From Hydractinia symbiolongicarpus (taxonomy: Eukaryota > Cnidaria > Hydrozoa > Anthoathecata > Hydractiniidae): a stretch of 64,000 nt of DNA. The notes under the pieces are model-generated. The model did no database searches and had not been told where the DNA came from. It saw only the letters and a program-made list of their open reading frames with translations. This document shows positions 10,693 to 19,640 of this stretch, one piece after another. Location: the NCBI RefSeq assembly GCF_029227915.1, contig NC_079886.1, positions 18,266,501 to 18,330,500 on the forward strand, in the 5' to 3' direction. The stretch's first letter is position 1, and every line of letters starts with the position of its first letter. The position numbers and the translations under genes are program-made.

Positions 10693-12171
10693 GTGGTACG
10701 AAAATATGGCGGATGGAAACGAACTAACGAAGTCGCTATTTCTCATAAGGGTAAAAAAGTATCTAGTTATAGCTTAAAGTTTAAGCTTGACGCAGTAGCT
10801 TACGCCGAACTCAATAGCATAAGTTCAGCAAGCAGAAAATTCAACGTTGATAGAAAGAGAATAAGAGAATGGTCAAAGTGTAAAGAAGAATTACAATCTT
10901 TAAAAAAAAAAGATCACGGTTCAATAAGGAAACGATTAGACGGTGCTGGACGCAAACCTCTCGATCAGCAGATGGAAGAAGTGCTTGTTGAATGGATTTA
11001 CGATAGACGAGATAAAGGACTTCGAGTTTCCAGAAAACTGATCATGAAAAAAGCCCTTTTTGTGTATAATGAGAAAGCGAAAGAAAGTGATTCAGAAAAT
11101 AGCATCACATTTGTAGCAAGTACAGGGTGGTTGCAGAAGTTTATGCTTCGAAATGGGCTATCTCTGAGACGAAAAACTTCTGTCGCTCAAAAAGATCCTT
11201 CTAAGTTGATCGATAAACTTGTGTCTTACATACTCCACACTCGACGTTATGCTTCTAAGTATCATTATTCACCTTCAAACATCATAGCAATGGATGAAAC
11301 ACCCGTTTGGTCAGATATGGTATCTGATACAACAGTACATAAAAAAGGTGACAAGACTGTTACAATGAAAACTACTGGCCATGAAAAATCACGAGTATCT
11401 GTCTGCTTAACAGCAAAAGCGGATGGAACAAGATTGAAACCGTATATCGTATTTAAAGGCGCAAAACGTGAGTCAAAAACACTAAACGACGAATTCAAAA
11501 CACGCTGTATAATAGCTTCTTCATCAAATGGCTGGATGAATACTGAATTGACTCTTGACTATACTAAGAAGGTTTTGCGAAGTTTCTCTTTCGGTAAGCG
11601 ATTTTTAGCGTGGGACTCCTACGAGTGTCATATGGAAAGTAGTGTTGCAGCAGCATTAAAGTCTTCAAACATTGATCAGGTTATTATTCCCGGAGGATGC
11701 ACGAAGTACATTCAAGCACCAGATGTGTCATGGAATAAACCATTTAAGGCGATGTGTACAGAAAGATACGATCAATGGCTTGCAGATGAGGGAATACACA
11801 ACGAAACCGTTGATGGCAATCTTAAGGCACCACCTCGTAAACGTATTGTTGAATGGATTCTAGAATCGTGGTCATCCTTATCAGCTGATACCATTAAACA
11901 ATCATTTAAGTCATGCGCACTAAATATAAAAGTTGATGGTTCTGAAGATGACGATATTCATTGTTTCAAAGAATCACAACCTTGTGCAGCAGGCAAAACA
12001 ATGCTTAAAACACAAATGCAGGTATTACGGGATGCCGAAGATGAAACAAACCCTTTTTCATCACATAGCGTAACTGATTCCGATGTAGAAGAGGCGGCAA
12101 ACGAAGTTTTTTTATTGGACGATGACGAAATCGAAGACGATGATATTGACATGAGAATATTTAGTTTTTAA
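10693..12171 (+). CDS. Pogo-like transposase
   Basis: The 492-codon ORF has the order expected for pogo/Tigger transposases. A Psq-type helix-turn-helix lies at about residues 25-60 (SLKFKLDAVAYAE ... FNVDRKRIREW), a CENP-B-type second HTH at about 75-150 (RKPLDQQMEEVLVEWI ... TGWLQKFMLRNGL), and a DDE_1 catalytic domain at about 165-390. Its three acidic residues are visible in IAMDETPVW, LAWDSYECHM and APDVSWNKPFK, so the DDD triad is intact. The acidic C-terminus (DDDEIEDDDIDM) is also typical. The listed start is GTG. An in-frame TAA lies at 10669, and no ATG occurs between it and the HTH, so either a short upstream exon exists or the start codon has been lost. No internal stop or frameshift was found. 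Confidence 0.85.
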   Translation: MVRKYGGWKRTNEVAISHKGKKVSSYSLKFKLDAVAYAELNSISSASRKFNVDRKRIREWSKCKEELQSLKKKDHGSIRKRLDGAGRKPLDQQMEEVLVEWIYDRRDKGLRVSRKLIMKKALFVYNEKAKESDSENSITFVASTGWLQKFMLRNGLSLRRKTSVAQKDPSKLIDKLVSYILHTRRYASKYHYSPSNIIAMDETPVWSDMVSDTTVHKKGDKTVTMKTTGHEKSRVSVCLTAKADGTRLKPYIVFKGAKRESKTLNDEFKTRCIIASSSNGWMNTELTLDYTKKVLRSFSFGKRFLAWDSYECHMESSVAAALKSSNIDQVIIPGGCTKYIQAPDVSWNKPFKAMCTERYDQWLADEGIHNETVDGNLKAPPRKRIVEWILESWSSLSADTIKQSFKSCALNIKVDGSEDDDIHCFKESQPCAAGKTMLKTQMQVLRDAEDETNPFSSHSVTDSDVEEAANEVFLLDDDEIEDDDIDMRIFSF

Positions 12172-12467
12172 GAACATTAACAACGTTATTTTTAGAGCAT
12201 GTCTTCTGTTTTATTCTATTATTTTATCACTTACTAATACTGTCTTAGTTGCTAAAAAATTTTTGATTTGACACAACTTGAGTTTTTTTTTAAGCGCCCC
12301 TCTCGTTTTAGCGCCCCTCTCGAATAAGCGCCCACCCCAAAAGTTGAATTTTTAAATAAGCGCCCAGGGCGCTAAATCGAGCATTTACGGTACTTCTGCA
12401 TATTAATTGATCACTATGGTGACGACTATTTGTTAACAGGTTTTTTCACATCTTTTGTTTATGCTGC

Positions 12468-12936
12468 ACGTGTTCGCTCACATTCGAAATTATACACAGT
12501 TGAAAACAAAAACAAACTCCAGAAACAAAAATCACGAAAAACCTGAACTTGAAAGGAAAAAAAGAAGTATGTTAACGGAGATGAGTGACTGTGGGTAAGT
12601 AGCTATAAATATATCATATTTTTTTTATTTATTTTTTTTATAAAAATTATTTTGTTAATTTTTCTAGTTATGATGGCACACTCTTCGTTAGCAGCCTATT
12701 TCTTCAAGGAAAAAAAGAGTTATTTTCATTATTGTTTATGGGCAAGATGTATGTACAGAAAAGAGATAGGTCCGTGTGAGGCCTAGTATGCTTACCCTAA
12801 AACAGTGTTGGACTTCATTCGAGAAGTTGCTCCTGGTGATATAACGGGAGAAATACGGAAAGACGCATATGAATGAATGAAAGAATTTTGTGACAGTTTA
12901 AACATACCTTTTGTAGAAGAATAAAAACATGTATTT
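12468..12936 (+). pseudogene. Copy 2 of the duplicated two-exon gene-like segment
   Basis: Exon-like sequence to about 12592 encodes KTKTNSRNKNHEKPELE ... LTEMSDCG, then gtaagtagc starts an intron-like AT-rich stretch ending in tttttctag at 12667. The following exon continues in phase as YDGTLFVSSLFLQGKKELF ... VQKRDRSV and stops. Further on, KTVLDFIREVAPGDITGEIR and MKEFCDSLNIPFVEE* end at about 12924. I do not recognise the protein. In-frame stops at about 12778 and 12872 make this copy non-functional as it stands. Confidence 0.45.
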
Positions 12937-13553
12937 ACAAAATATATACAAAATATGTAAAACAAAGGACTTTATAAAAATTATTACACTCGTCCCGGAG
13001 GACAGGAGTGTATTGGTTTCGGCTTGTGCGACCAAAAGTGACATGCGATCTGACCGAATATCGTAACTTACCAGCTCCCCCGCGCCATAATTCTTCTTTT
13101 TTTCCGCGACCCTCTTTCCCGCTTCTTATCACGTTGTGCGTGTCTTAACCCGTATTTTGCAAACAACAGACCAGTCGTTTATGCATCGCTACCGCTGAAG
13201 TCGAAGCATGCGCACTGCCCGCGGAGAATCGAGGCACTCTTAGCTGTGTTTTCACATTTCTACGAAGTTCTTTTAAAAAATAGTAGCGGAATATAAATGA
13301 AGTATCGCTGGAATATTTATCTTGCTTTCATGCAATCTGCTATCTTGCTAGACCTACTGTTGTTGTACAAAGTGTGCCTAGTGTGTTGTTGTTCTGCAAA
13401 GTCTACCTTCAATCACTGAAATTTAAAACTGCTAGATCGAGAAGACTTTCAATACCTGGGGAAGCTGCTTTAAGTACCAAGGTACGTCGTGCTGAATATT
13501 ATTCATCAATCCATTGACTTAGTGTATTATTTATTTCATGTAACTAGCTAATT
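12937..13553. other. Non-coding stretch, no gene seen
   Basis: Locally GC-richer sequence at 12980-13240, but no convincing ORF or repeat. Confidence 0.4.
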
Positions 13554-14425
13554 ATGTTTTTCTGCCATGTTTTTACGATATCTTCTTTCTTGCACAAACT
13601 TCTATTATTTTTGTGCGGGGATATTGAATCTAATCCAAGTCCGGCTTACCATAATAAATCAGTTAATGGGTCATTTAATCAAGGCGACAAAAAGTTTGGT
13701 GAAACTGCTGGTTTTCAGTGTATGTGCAATGCTCTTCTAGCTATATGTTGGTCCCAACTCAAAAGAATTTCTTTTTGAATATCATTTGATTTAGTCATTT
13801 GATTTAGATAACATCTTAGAACATGGTGATGCTAATTTTAAGCAGTCAAATTTCAACAGACCCTTGGCATGTTATGAGTTACCAACATCAATATTGATCG
13901 TTTTCAAATTGCTATAAGTTTCCTGAGTATTACGTCAGCTCTTTTGGGTGATGAACATTACTTCTTAGCTCATGGACAAATGAATTCAGAAACAGTTCAT
14001 TGTGTTTTCGAAAGCATATATTGGTTCATAATGTTCATGATAATCCTGGGGTCAGTTCTGTTTCACTTCGCAAACCGTCCTTTTCATCTGATGTTCTTAA
14101 TGTCATGGTTATTTACAGAAAAGTTAACAGTCATCTGCAGACATTTTACAACATGCTGTCAAGGAAAATTGCAAGTTCTGACATACATGTTATACTTGAA
14201 GATTTTAATATAAATGCCCAAGCTGACCAACCAGAATTAGCAGATATCATGAATGATTATACACAAATTGTACCAGGACCTACTCATCTAGCTGGTGCTA
14301 TCCTTGATCATGTTTATGTGAAGAGTAGCGTTTTGTCGATGTACTGCATTAATTGCTATGTCAAGTGCATACATTTCTCTGATCATAATGCTATCAAATT
14401 TAGCCTTTCAACGACACCACGCTGA
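13554..14425 (+). pseudogene. Retroelement/Helitron remnant: 2A-like motif, OTU-like protease region and endonuclease C-terminus
   Basis: The ORF at 13554 starts with a hydrophobic segment followed by LCGDIESNPSP, a degenerate form of the 2A-like consensus (D-V/I-E-x-N-P-G-P) in which the critical Gly is Ser. Next comes FNQGDKKFGETAGFQCMCNA, with a Cys positioned like the catalytic Cys of OTU-like peptidases found in transposons. After frame changes, LDNILEHGDANFK and SALLGDEHYFLAHG follow. The ORF at 14000-14425 has ILEDFNINAQ, GAILDHVYVKS and FSDHNAIKFSL, the last three motifs of exonuclease-endonuclease-phosphatase (EEP) endonucleases. The frames are broken and no reverse transcriptase or helicase follows, so only a truncated fragment remains. 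Confidence 0.55.
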
Positions 14426-15203
14426 CAAACTGACAAGCCATATTTTGATTAATCAACTTTGCAGCCACTTTTATAGAGTTACGATGATTATATCATCCTG
14501 TTAGCATATTTATATTAATATTTATTGTATTAAATATAACATTAAAAACAAATGGTGTTGTATAAAATTTTTGATTCTTTTCAAATCTTCTTCAGTGTAT
14601 ACACAAGGAAAACCAGTTTCGCCCATGTGTGTATGAATATAAAAACATTCAAAACACATGGTGTGGTATAAAATTTTCGATTTTTTTCAAATCTTCTCAT
14701 GTTCTGTTATTTTGGATTAGGTTTTTCAAAGAATGTTGGTGTGCTGTATTACACCTAAAACTGTTCAACCTCATTCGTTTGAAAGTAATTGCAATCATCA
14801 GCGCAAGTGTATCACACCAATGACCTCAAAACTATTTGATCCAAGTCGTCATATTTTAGTAAGCCATATCAATTATTTCGTAATAAAGTTTCTGACGAAT
14901 GACACTATCTTGGCTAGAAAATATTTAGTTCATATTTACACTAAGATAAGCTTCATTTTTTTTTCATTGTTTTGCAATAATGAACCTCAAAAGTATTTTG
15001 TTGTTATTTAAACCTATAAACTGCTGAAACGATACTTTTTCTTGTTTTGAAAATTGTTTGTTCTCATTCATAGCTTTTCTCTAATGCTTGTCATTTGCTA
15101 CAACAGTTACGCGAGTGCAACTGAAGACTGCACAGATCGTATGCAGCCTTTATATTCGTCTGAACCATCACGTGAGCATTAATCCATCAGGCAATCTAGA
15201 AAT
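14426..15203. other. Non-coding stretch, no gene seen
   Basis: AT-rich. A phrase containing acaaatggtgttgtataaaa near 14548 recurs in similar form near 14655, a weak local duplication. Confidence 0.4.
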
Positions 15204-15390
15204 CGCATTACGTTCTATGCTGGGGCATATACGATGCACATGGCGACATGCCTAATCTTATAATGAAAAAGAACGCATTACGTTCCATGCTGGGACATAT
15301 ACGATTCACATGCAGACTTGCCTAATCTTATAATGGAAAGAAAACGCATTACGTTCTATGCTGGGACATATACGATTGACATGCAGAATG
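15204..15390 (+). repeat. Tandem repeat, about 2.6 units of 70-71 bp
   Basis: Units start at 15204, 15274 and 15345 with cgcattacgttctatgctgg. They share catatacgat and gcctaatcttataatg. Unit lengths are 70 and 71 bp, with a few substitutions between units. Confidence 0.85.
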
Positions 15391-16133
15391 TTATAGAACA
15401 ATCTTGTGGAGCAGGTTGCTACTTCGTGAAAACGTCAGCGGAACAATGTTTGTATTAATTTTTTATGTATTAATGCATTATTCGAAACAATATTTATGAC
15501 TCAAAATTATTTGCGTACTAATCATGAAATTTATAATCGATTTGTGAAACCATGGGTAAATCTCTCTACGCGGATAAGTTTTCAAGTCTTGTGATTAGTT
15601 GATGCAATAAGTTACTCGCTTAATTATTTCTATTGCCTAATCCATGACACATTGGTATGACAAAGTTTCGGGTATGCGCATTTTGTTTTGAAATTTCTCA
15701 AATCATTTTTCTTTCGAATATCTCGATCACGATGTGTCGTGAAAACAACGCATTGAAACGTTCTCAGCCTTAGGAAAGTGTAGCGCGAAGACAGCGGTGA
15801 TGTATGGATAGTCGCCTCGGGGAAACGTAGTGTGAGACAGTTATGTGTGGATAGTCACATGTTACGGAGACGTGAGACCGTGCTTAACGAACCGCACAGC
15901 TGCGAAGCCGGTTCATGGGTATTTGAACGCGCGCTCTGAGCAATCTGAGGATATTGCTCAATATATATGATCGTCCGTCCGATGAACAAAACTTTTCACT
16001 TGGTAGTTGAACCCGCGCCCGCTGAACTACGGCCGTAAAGCTATATGTCCATTTAGCGATTTTGTCGCTATTTCGCAAAATATAAGTAATAGAATACTCA
16101 TGAATATGCACATATACAGAAACGACGAGTGTT
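15391..16133. other. Non-coding stretch with weak tRNA-like B-box phrases
   Basis: On the minus strand around 15895-16040 there are phrases such as gggttcaactacc and gcgttcaaatacc, reminiscent of RNA polymerase III B boxes, as in tRNA-derived SINEs. No convincing A box or complete tRNA fold was found. Confidence 0.25.
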
Positions 16134-16832
16134 TCAAACCGTCAAGGTTTCTTGTTTTTGTTGTATCGGGTGAAACCCCTGTGGCTTATATTGTGCACCT
16201 TCGTTCTTTTGGAAGGCGTCTTGCCGCTTTATTTCTCTGTATTTCCTTTTTTTCCTTCTCAGTTTGCTTTCTGCACGAACTGCACTATCTCCGCTTTCCA
16301 CTCGTTCTTTATCCATTTGATGCCGACTGATTGAGGATTGCCGACTGACTGACTGATTGAGGATGTGTGACGTTGGATGTTTGCTAATCCCAAAAGATTG
16401 GATAAGGTATATTTCAAGGTATTTTAAGGTATATTTCCGGAATTATATGAGCAAACACTCAAACTCAAACCCAGTGACATCTCCATCGGCAAGATATACT
16501 GTTCTTTTGGACAGATATTCCAAAGAACACTATTAAAACACTCGTTTTCGTTCTGGTTACATACATTTTTACACCCTTCTAAAAAAGTAACATCAGCCAA
16601 TCTCTTAAAAATAGGTGTCACACATTCCACTAAAGCTTGGGAGAAAGGAGTGACAGATTTTGCAAACGGAGGATCTTTTCAAACAATCTGTAAATAGATT
16701 TAAATCAACGATCCATTTGCACGGCGGAAAGTTTGTGTATTTGTCATCGCTCTTATCGCTATAGCTGGATGACACAGCGTCCACAATTTTTTTTTCGACT
16801 AGTGCTAGCTTGGCGATCAGCAGTAGAAACAT
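16134..16832 (-). pseudogene. Mutator-like transposase-domain remnant
   Basis: Minus-strand frames give, in order, CKWIVDLNLFTDCLKRSSVC with a CxxC (about 16720-16650), SVTPFSQALVECVTPIFKRL followed by CNQNENECFNSVLWNICPK (16660-16500), and a basic C-terminal region RRKKRKYREIKRQ ... NEGAQYKPQGF (16316-16134). The QNxNExxNSVxWxxCPK motif and the basic tail are hallmarks of the Mutator-like transposase domain found in many invertebrate repeats. The central catalytic part is missing and the frame changes twice, so this is an internally deleted fossil. Confidence 0.6.
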
Positions 16833-16969
16833 TTTGCCTTAATCTTCATTTAGTTGGCAAGTCAAATATTTTTATTTTGGATTTTCTTTTTCTTTGATGA
16901 TATAAAAGCTTTATTACCGTGGCTGAATTGGACAAACTAGATTCTAGTTCATAACTGGCGCCAAAATTA

Positions 16970-17047
16970 GCGGTAAAACTCGTGGCCGCGACTTATAACT
17001 TGCGGCCGCGTGTTACGTTTATAAGTCGCGCCCGCGAGTTCTACCGC
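16970..17047. repeat. GC-rich imperfect inverted repeat
   Basis: Arms 16970-16997 and 17020-17047 (about 28 bp each, two to three mismatches) flank a 22-base loop containing GCGGCCGC. Sequence similar to an arm recurs at about 17121-17150 (gcgacttataactagcggcc). It lies about 150 bp before the HECT pseudogene start. Confidence 0.7.
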
Positions 17048-17202
17048 CAGAAATAGACGGGATCTAGTCCGTAAAATATTTAAATTCTATGGCTGTGTCT
17101 GTAAATTGTTATCTTGTTAAGCGACTTATAACTAGCGGCCTCGACTTATTACACCGGGCTTAAACAAAATGCTTCTGTGCAGGTTTTTAAACATAAACAA
17201 AC

Positions 17203-18703
17203 ATGGCAGCTAATGTTGTGGTCGATAACGACAACTACAGCAAGGTAATAAAATGAGCTGTTTTTTTTAACTTCTGTTTGTAATTGAGTATATAATCTTA
17301 CTTTTCTACATATTTTACAGATTTAGTTAAGCTTACATTTATTTTTTATCCCTATATATTACTTTGTAGATTCAACACTTTCTAAAATCCAGAAGCTTGG
17401 ATTATCTTCTGCCATCGTTTGTTTGCTACAACATTGACGAAAATGTCGCTTCTGATGTCACAGATGCAAAACTGTTAGAAATGGGTCTCGTTTATGGAGA
17501 CATTTTAGCATACAAACAAGAATTCACTGCCACTTCCAACACCATTAAATCATATGAACAAAGGGCTGAAGAATTAAAACACCAATTGAAAAAAAATCAT
17601 GTTTTTGGCATTGATTCGAAAAATAGGCAAATTAGAGTTCTTGAGGTATATAAAGTGACATTTGGGTTAAAGTGTTACGAAAAGAAATGTTATGTGGCTA
17701 AAAGAAACAAATCTCACAGCATCGACTGCAAACGTACGTGTACTTACGAAGAGATGCATACTATAGCTCATAATTTATACAATGTGCCAGACAGAGTAAA
17801 AACATTCTTATCCTAGTATAATGGGAAAAAGATGGAGAGTACTTTTAAAAACTTAGAACAACATGCTTTATCATAGAAAGAAAAAAAGAAAGCAATTCTG
17901 TTATATCTTTTTGATGCAGAAAAGCATGATTTTATTATACGATTTGCTGGCGAAGCAGCTGCTGATGCTGGAGGTCCTTATAAAGAATTTTTAACTTTGT
18001 GCATGAAGTACTTTAACCTTGTGCCAGGTCTATTTTTTGGATCAACATCTGCCCTCTGCTTTAGGGCTGTTCCACAGGATTTGGAAATGAAAACATATTA
18101 CAAATTGGGTCAACTGACAGGTTTATCAATTTTGAACTCAGCTAGAGGACCAGAATGTTTACATTTTTGTGTTGTTGATGCGTTATATTCGAAAGAATCT
18201 AATGATGTTATAAATGTTGATGATGCTGAACTTCAAGCGAAACTTCAACAAATTAAAGAAGGAAATATTGATGAAATGCTGGATAATAACATTTTGCCAT
18301 CTGGCGATAAAGAAAAGGATAAAATGATGTTTGCAGAAAATTATGTTATATTTAGCAAATACCATGCTCTTGAATGAGTTTGTTGCATTACTAAAAATTA
18401 ATCGTGATGGTATATTTGGATCTAACAAACGAACTTTGGTTGAATCAGCAATTTGTGAATTTGAAATTTATCTTGCTGAAGTTGCAAACGGCGATCATAT
18501 TGGTATATCTCTAGAAGATATATTGTTTTTCTTTACTGGATTTGACCGTATCCCACCTCATGGTTTGGATGACCCTATAGATATAAATTTTGAAGAGGAC
18601 ATTGTGATTCCTAAGGTGTCAACCTGTTCAAGGACTTATCAGTAAAATATGTTGGACAAGCAATGAAAACTGCAATAAAATTTTGTGGTGGTTTTGGAGA
18701 GAT
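17203..18703 (+). pseudogene. HECT-type E3 ubiquitin ligase pseudogene (G2E3-like)
   Basis: A 14-codon first exon (MAANVVVDNDNYSK, 17203-17244) ends at gtaata and joins in phase to an exon starting at 17370 after ttgtag. That exon encodes an N-terminal region of about 149 codons to 17816. After in-frame stops at 17814 and about 17877, the same frame continues as KKKAILLYLFDAEKHDF then GEAAADAGGPYKEF and FGSTSALCFRAVP, matching the start of a HECT domain. A frameshift near 18370 leads to NEFVALLKINRDGIFGSN and IPPHGLDDPIDINF, then PKVSTCS. The PKVSTC motif contains the catalytic HECT Cys. A last frameshift leads to MKTAIKFCGGFGEI*. The HECT fold is recognisable throughout, but at least two stops and two frameshifts make it a pseudogene. 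Confidence 0.75.
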
Positions 18704-18982
18704 TTAATTGAAATGAATGGTTCAAGCTTTAGTTACTGTGTATAAAAGGTTTTTTAAATTTTGGTTGCATACCCTTATGTTACACACACGTTTTTTGTAT
18801 AAGAACACTCAACCGGAAGAAAGACCTTCAAACGTTCTTAACTTTTTAAATTTGAATACTTTGTTCTTATAAAAAAAACGTGTATATGAGTTCGTTTTGT
18901 TTTTTTGTTTTTTGTGGGCTTTATGATAAATATTTTTTATTCCAGTTTTACAAAAAAATTTCATAAAGCATGAAGCTTAGAC
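18704..18982. other. Intergenic, no gene seen
   Basis: AT-rich with a short inverted phrase (acacgttttttgta at about 18787 and tacacgttttttt-type complement near 18870). No coding content. Confidence 0.4.
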
Positions 18983-19640
18983 TTGTTAATGGGCGGTAGT
19001 ATAGAGGAAGTTAGTGGTTTTGACGGCACAAGTGGTAGTGATGTGTTTAACAGTAACTTTTTTGTTACTCGACCATCAAGGATGGATGAAATGATAAATA
19101 GACTTCGGGCGTTGAAGGAGAACCAAAAGTTGATAATTTCGAAGTTAGAGACAGTTGAAAGAATGATAAACAATAGGCCAACGTCAACGTGAGTTGTCAA
19201 TCGTCGTCGTCCCTTCGAACGTAAGTGATGCAAGTGAGAAAGAAAATTCAGATCGAATTGAACAAGAAGATAAGGCAAGCGCACGAGAAGATACTGAACA
19301 AGAAGTTATTAAATGATTTTTACACAGTGGCTGTGGGTGCAAAGTTAACAATGGAGCGCCGTGTTCGCAAAATTTTAGTGAGGAAGCGTTGTCCCACATG
19401 CGTGCCGATAATCTACAACTTTCTAAGGACAAATGTGACTTGATAATTTTATCACATATACGCAGTTCTTTCAGTACAACTAGCGAAAAGAGGAAAGCTT
19501 CTCGTGCAAAATTTTGGCATAAAGGAATACCAATTTCCAAAAAAAATGTATTTAATGATAAATGCTATAGGTAATTCTAGCTATAAAGATTTAGTCAGAC
19601 ATTACAAATTAAATGGTTTGGTCCCGCAAAGACATGGAAA
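18983..19640 (+). pseudogene. N-terminal part of an uncharacterised repeat-encoded protein (CGC...PCS motif)
   Basis: The ORF at 18983-19192 encodes a likely coiled coil (DEMINRLRALKENQKLIISK). After a frame change, 19218-19590 reads SDASEKENSDRIEQEDKASA ... one TGA ... FLHSGCGCKVNNGAPCSQNF, MRADNLQLSKDKCDLIILSH, then FWHKGIPISKK and INAIGNSSYKDLVRHYKLNG. I recognise the CGCxxxxGxPC and FWHxGxxI phrases from a large family of uncharacterised proteins in invertebrate repetitive DNA, probably transposon-borne, but I cannot assign a transposon superfamily. One stop and two frameshifts show decay. Its 3' part lies inside the duplicated block that follows. Confidence 0.45.

Larger units (their letters stand above)
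9719..12390 (+). mobile_element. Pogo-superfamily DNA transposon with both TIRs and TA target-site duplication
   Basis: The element is bounded by 24-bp perfect terminal inverted repeats that begin CCGTAAATGCTCGATTTAGC at 9719 and end with the complement at 12390. TA dinucleotides lie at 9717-9718 and 12391-12392, the target duplication expected for pogo/Tc1. Subterminal arrays of a decamer-like motif (aagcgccc / gggcgctta) occur inside both ends, at about 9740-9870 and 12290-12370, and probably bind transposase. Inside are a forward transposase ORF and, head-to-head with it, a reverse HIRAN-like ORF. The element splits a duplicated host-like segment. Intact ends and a long ORF suggest a relatively young insertion. 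Confidence 0.85.

Noticed and set aside
11265-11498. Minus-strand ORFs inside the pogo transposase (also 11958-12152)
   Set aside because: Antisense shadows of a strongly supported transposase frame.
15884-16111. tRNA gene or SINE on the minus strand
   Set aside because: B-box-like phrases are present but no A box at the right spacing and no foldable acceptor/anticodon arms could be drawn.
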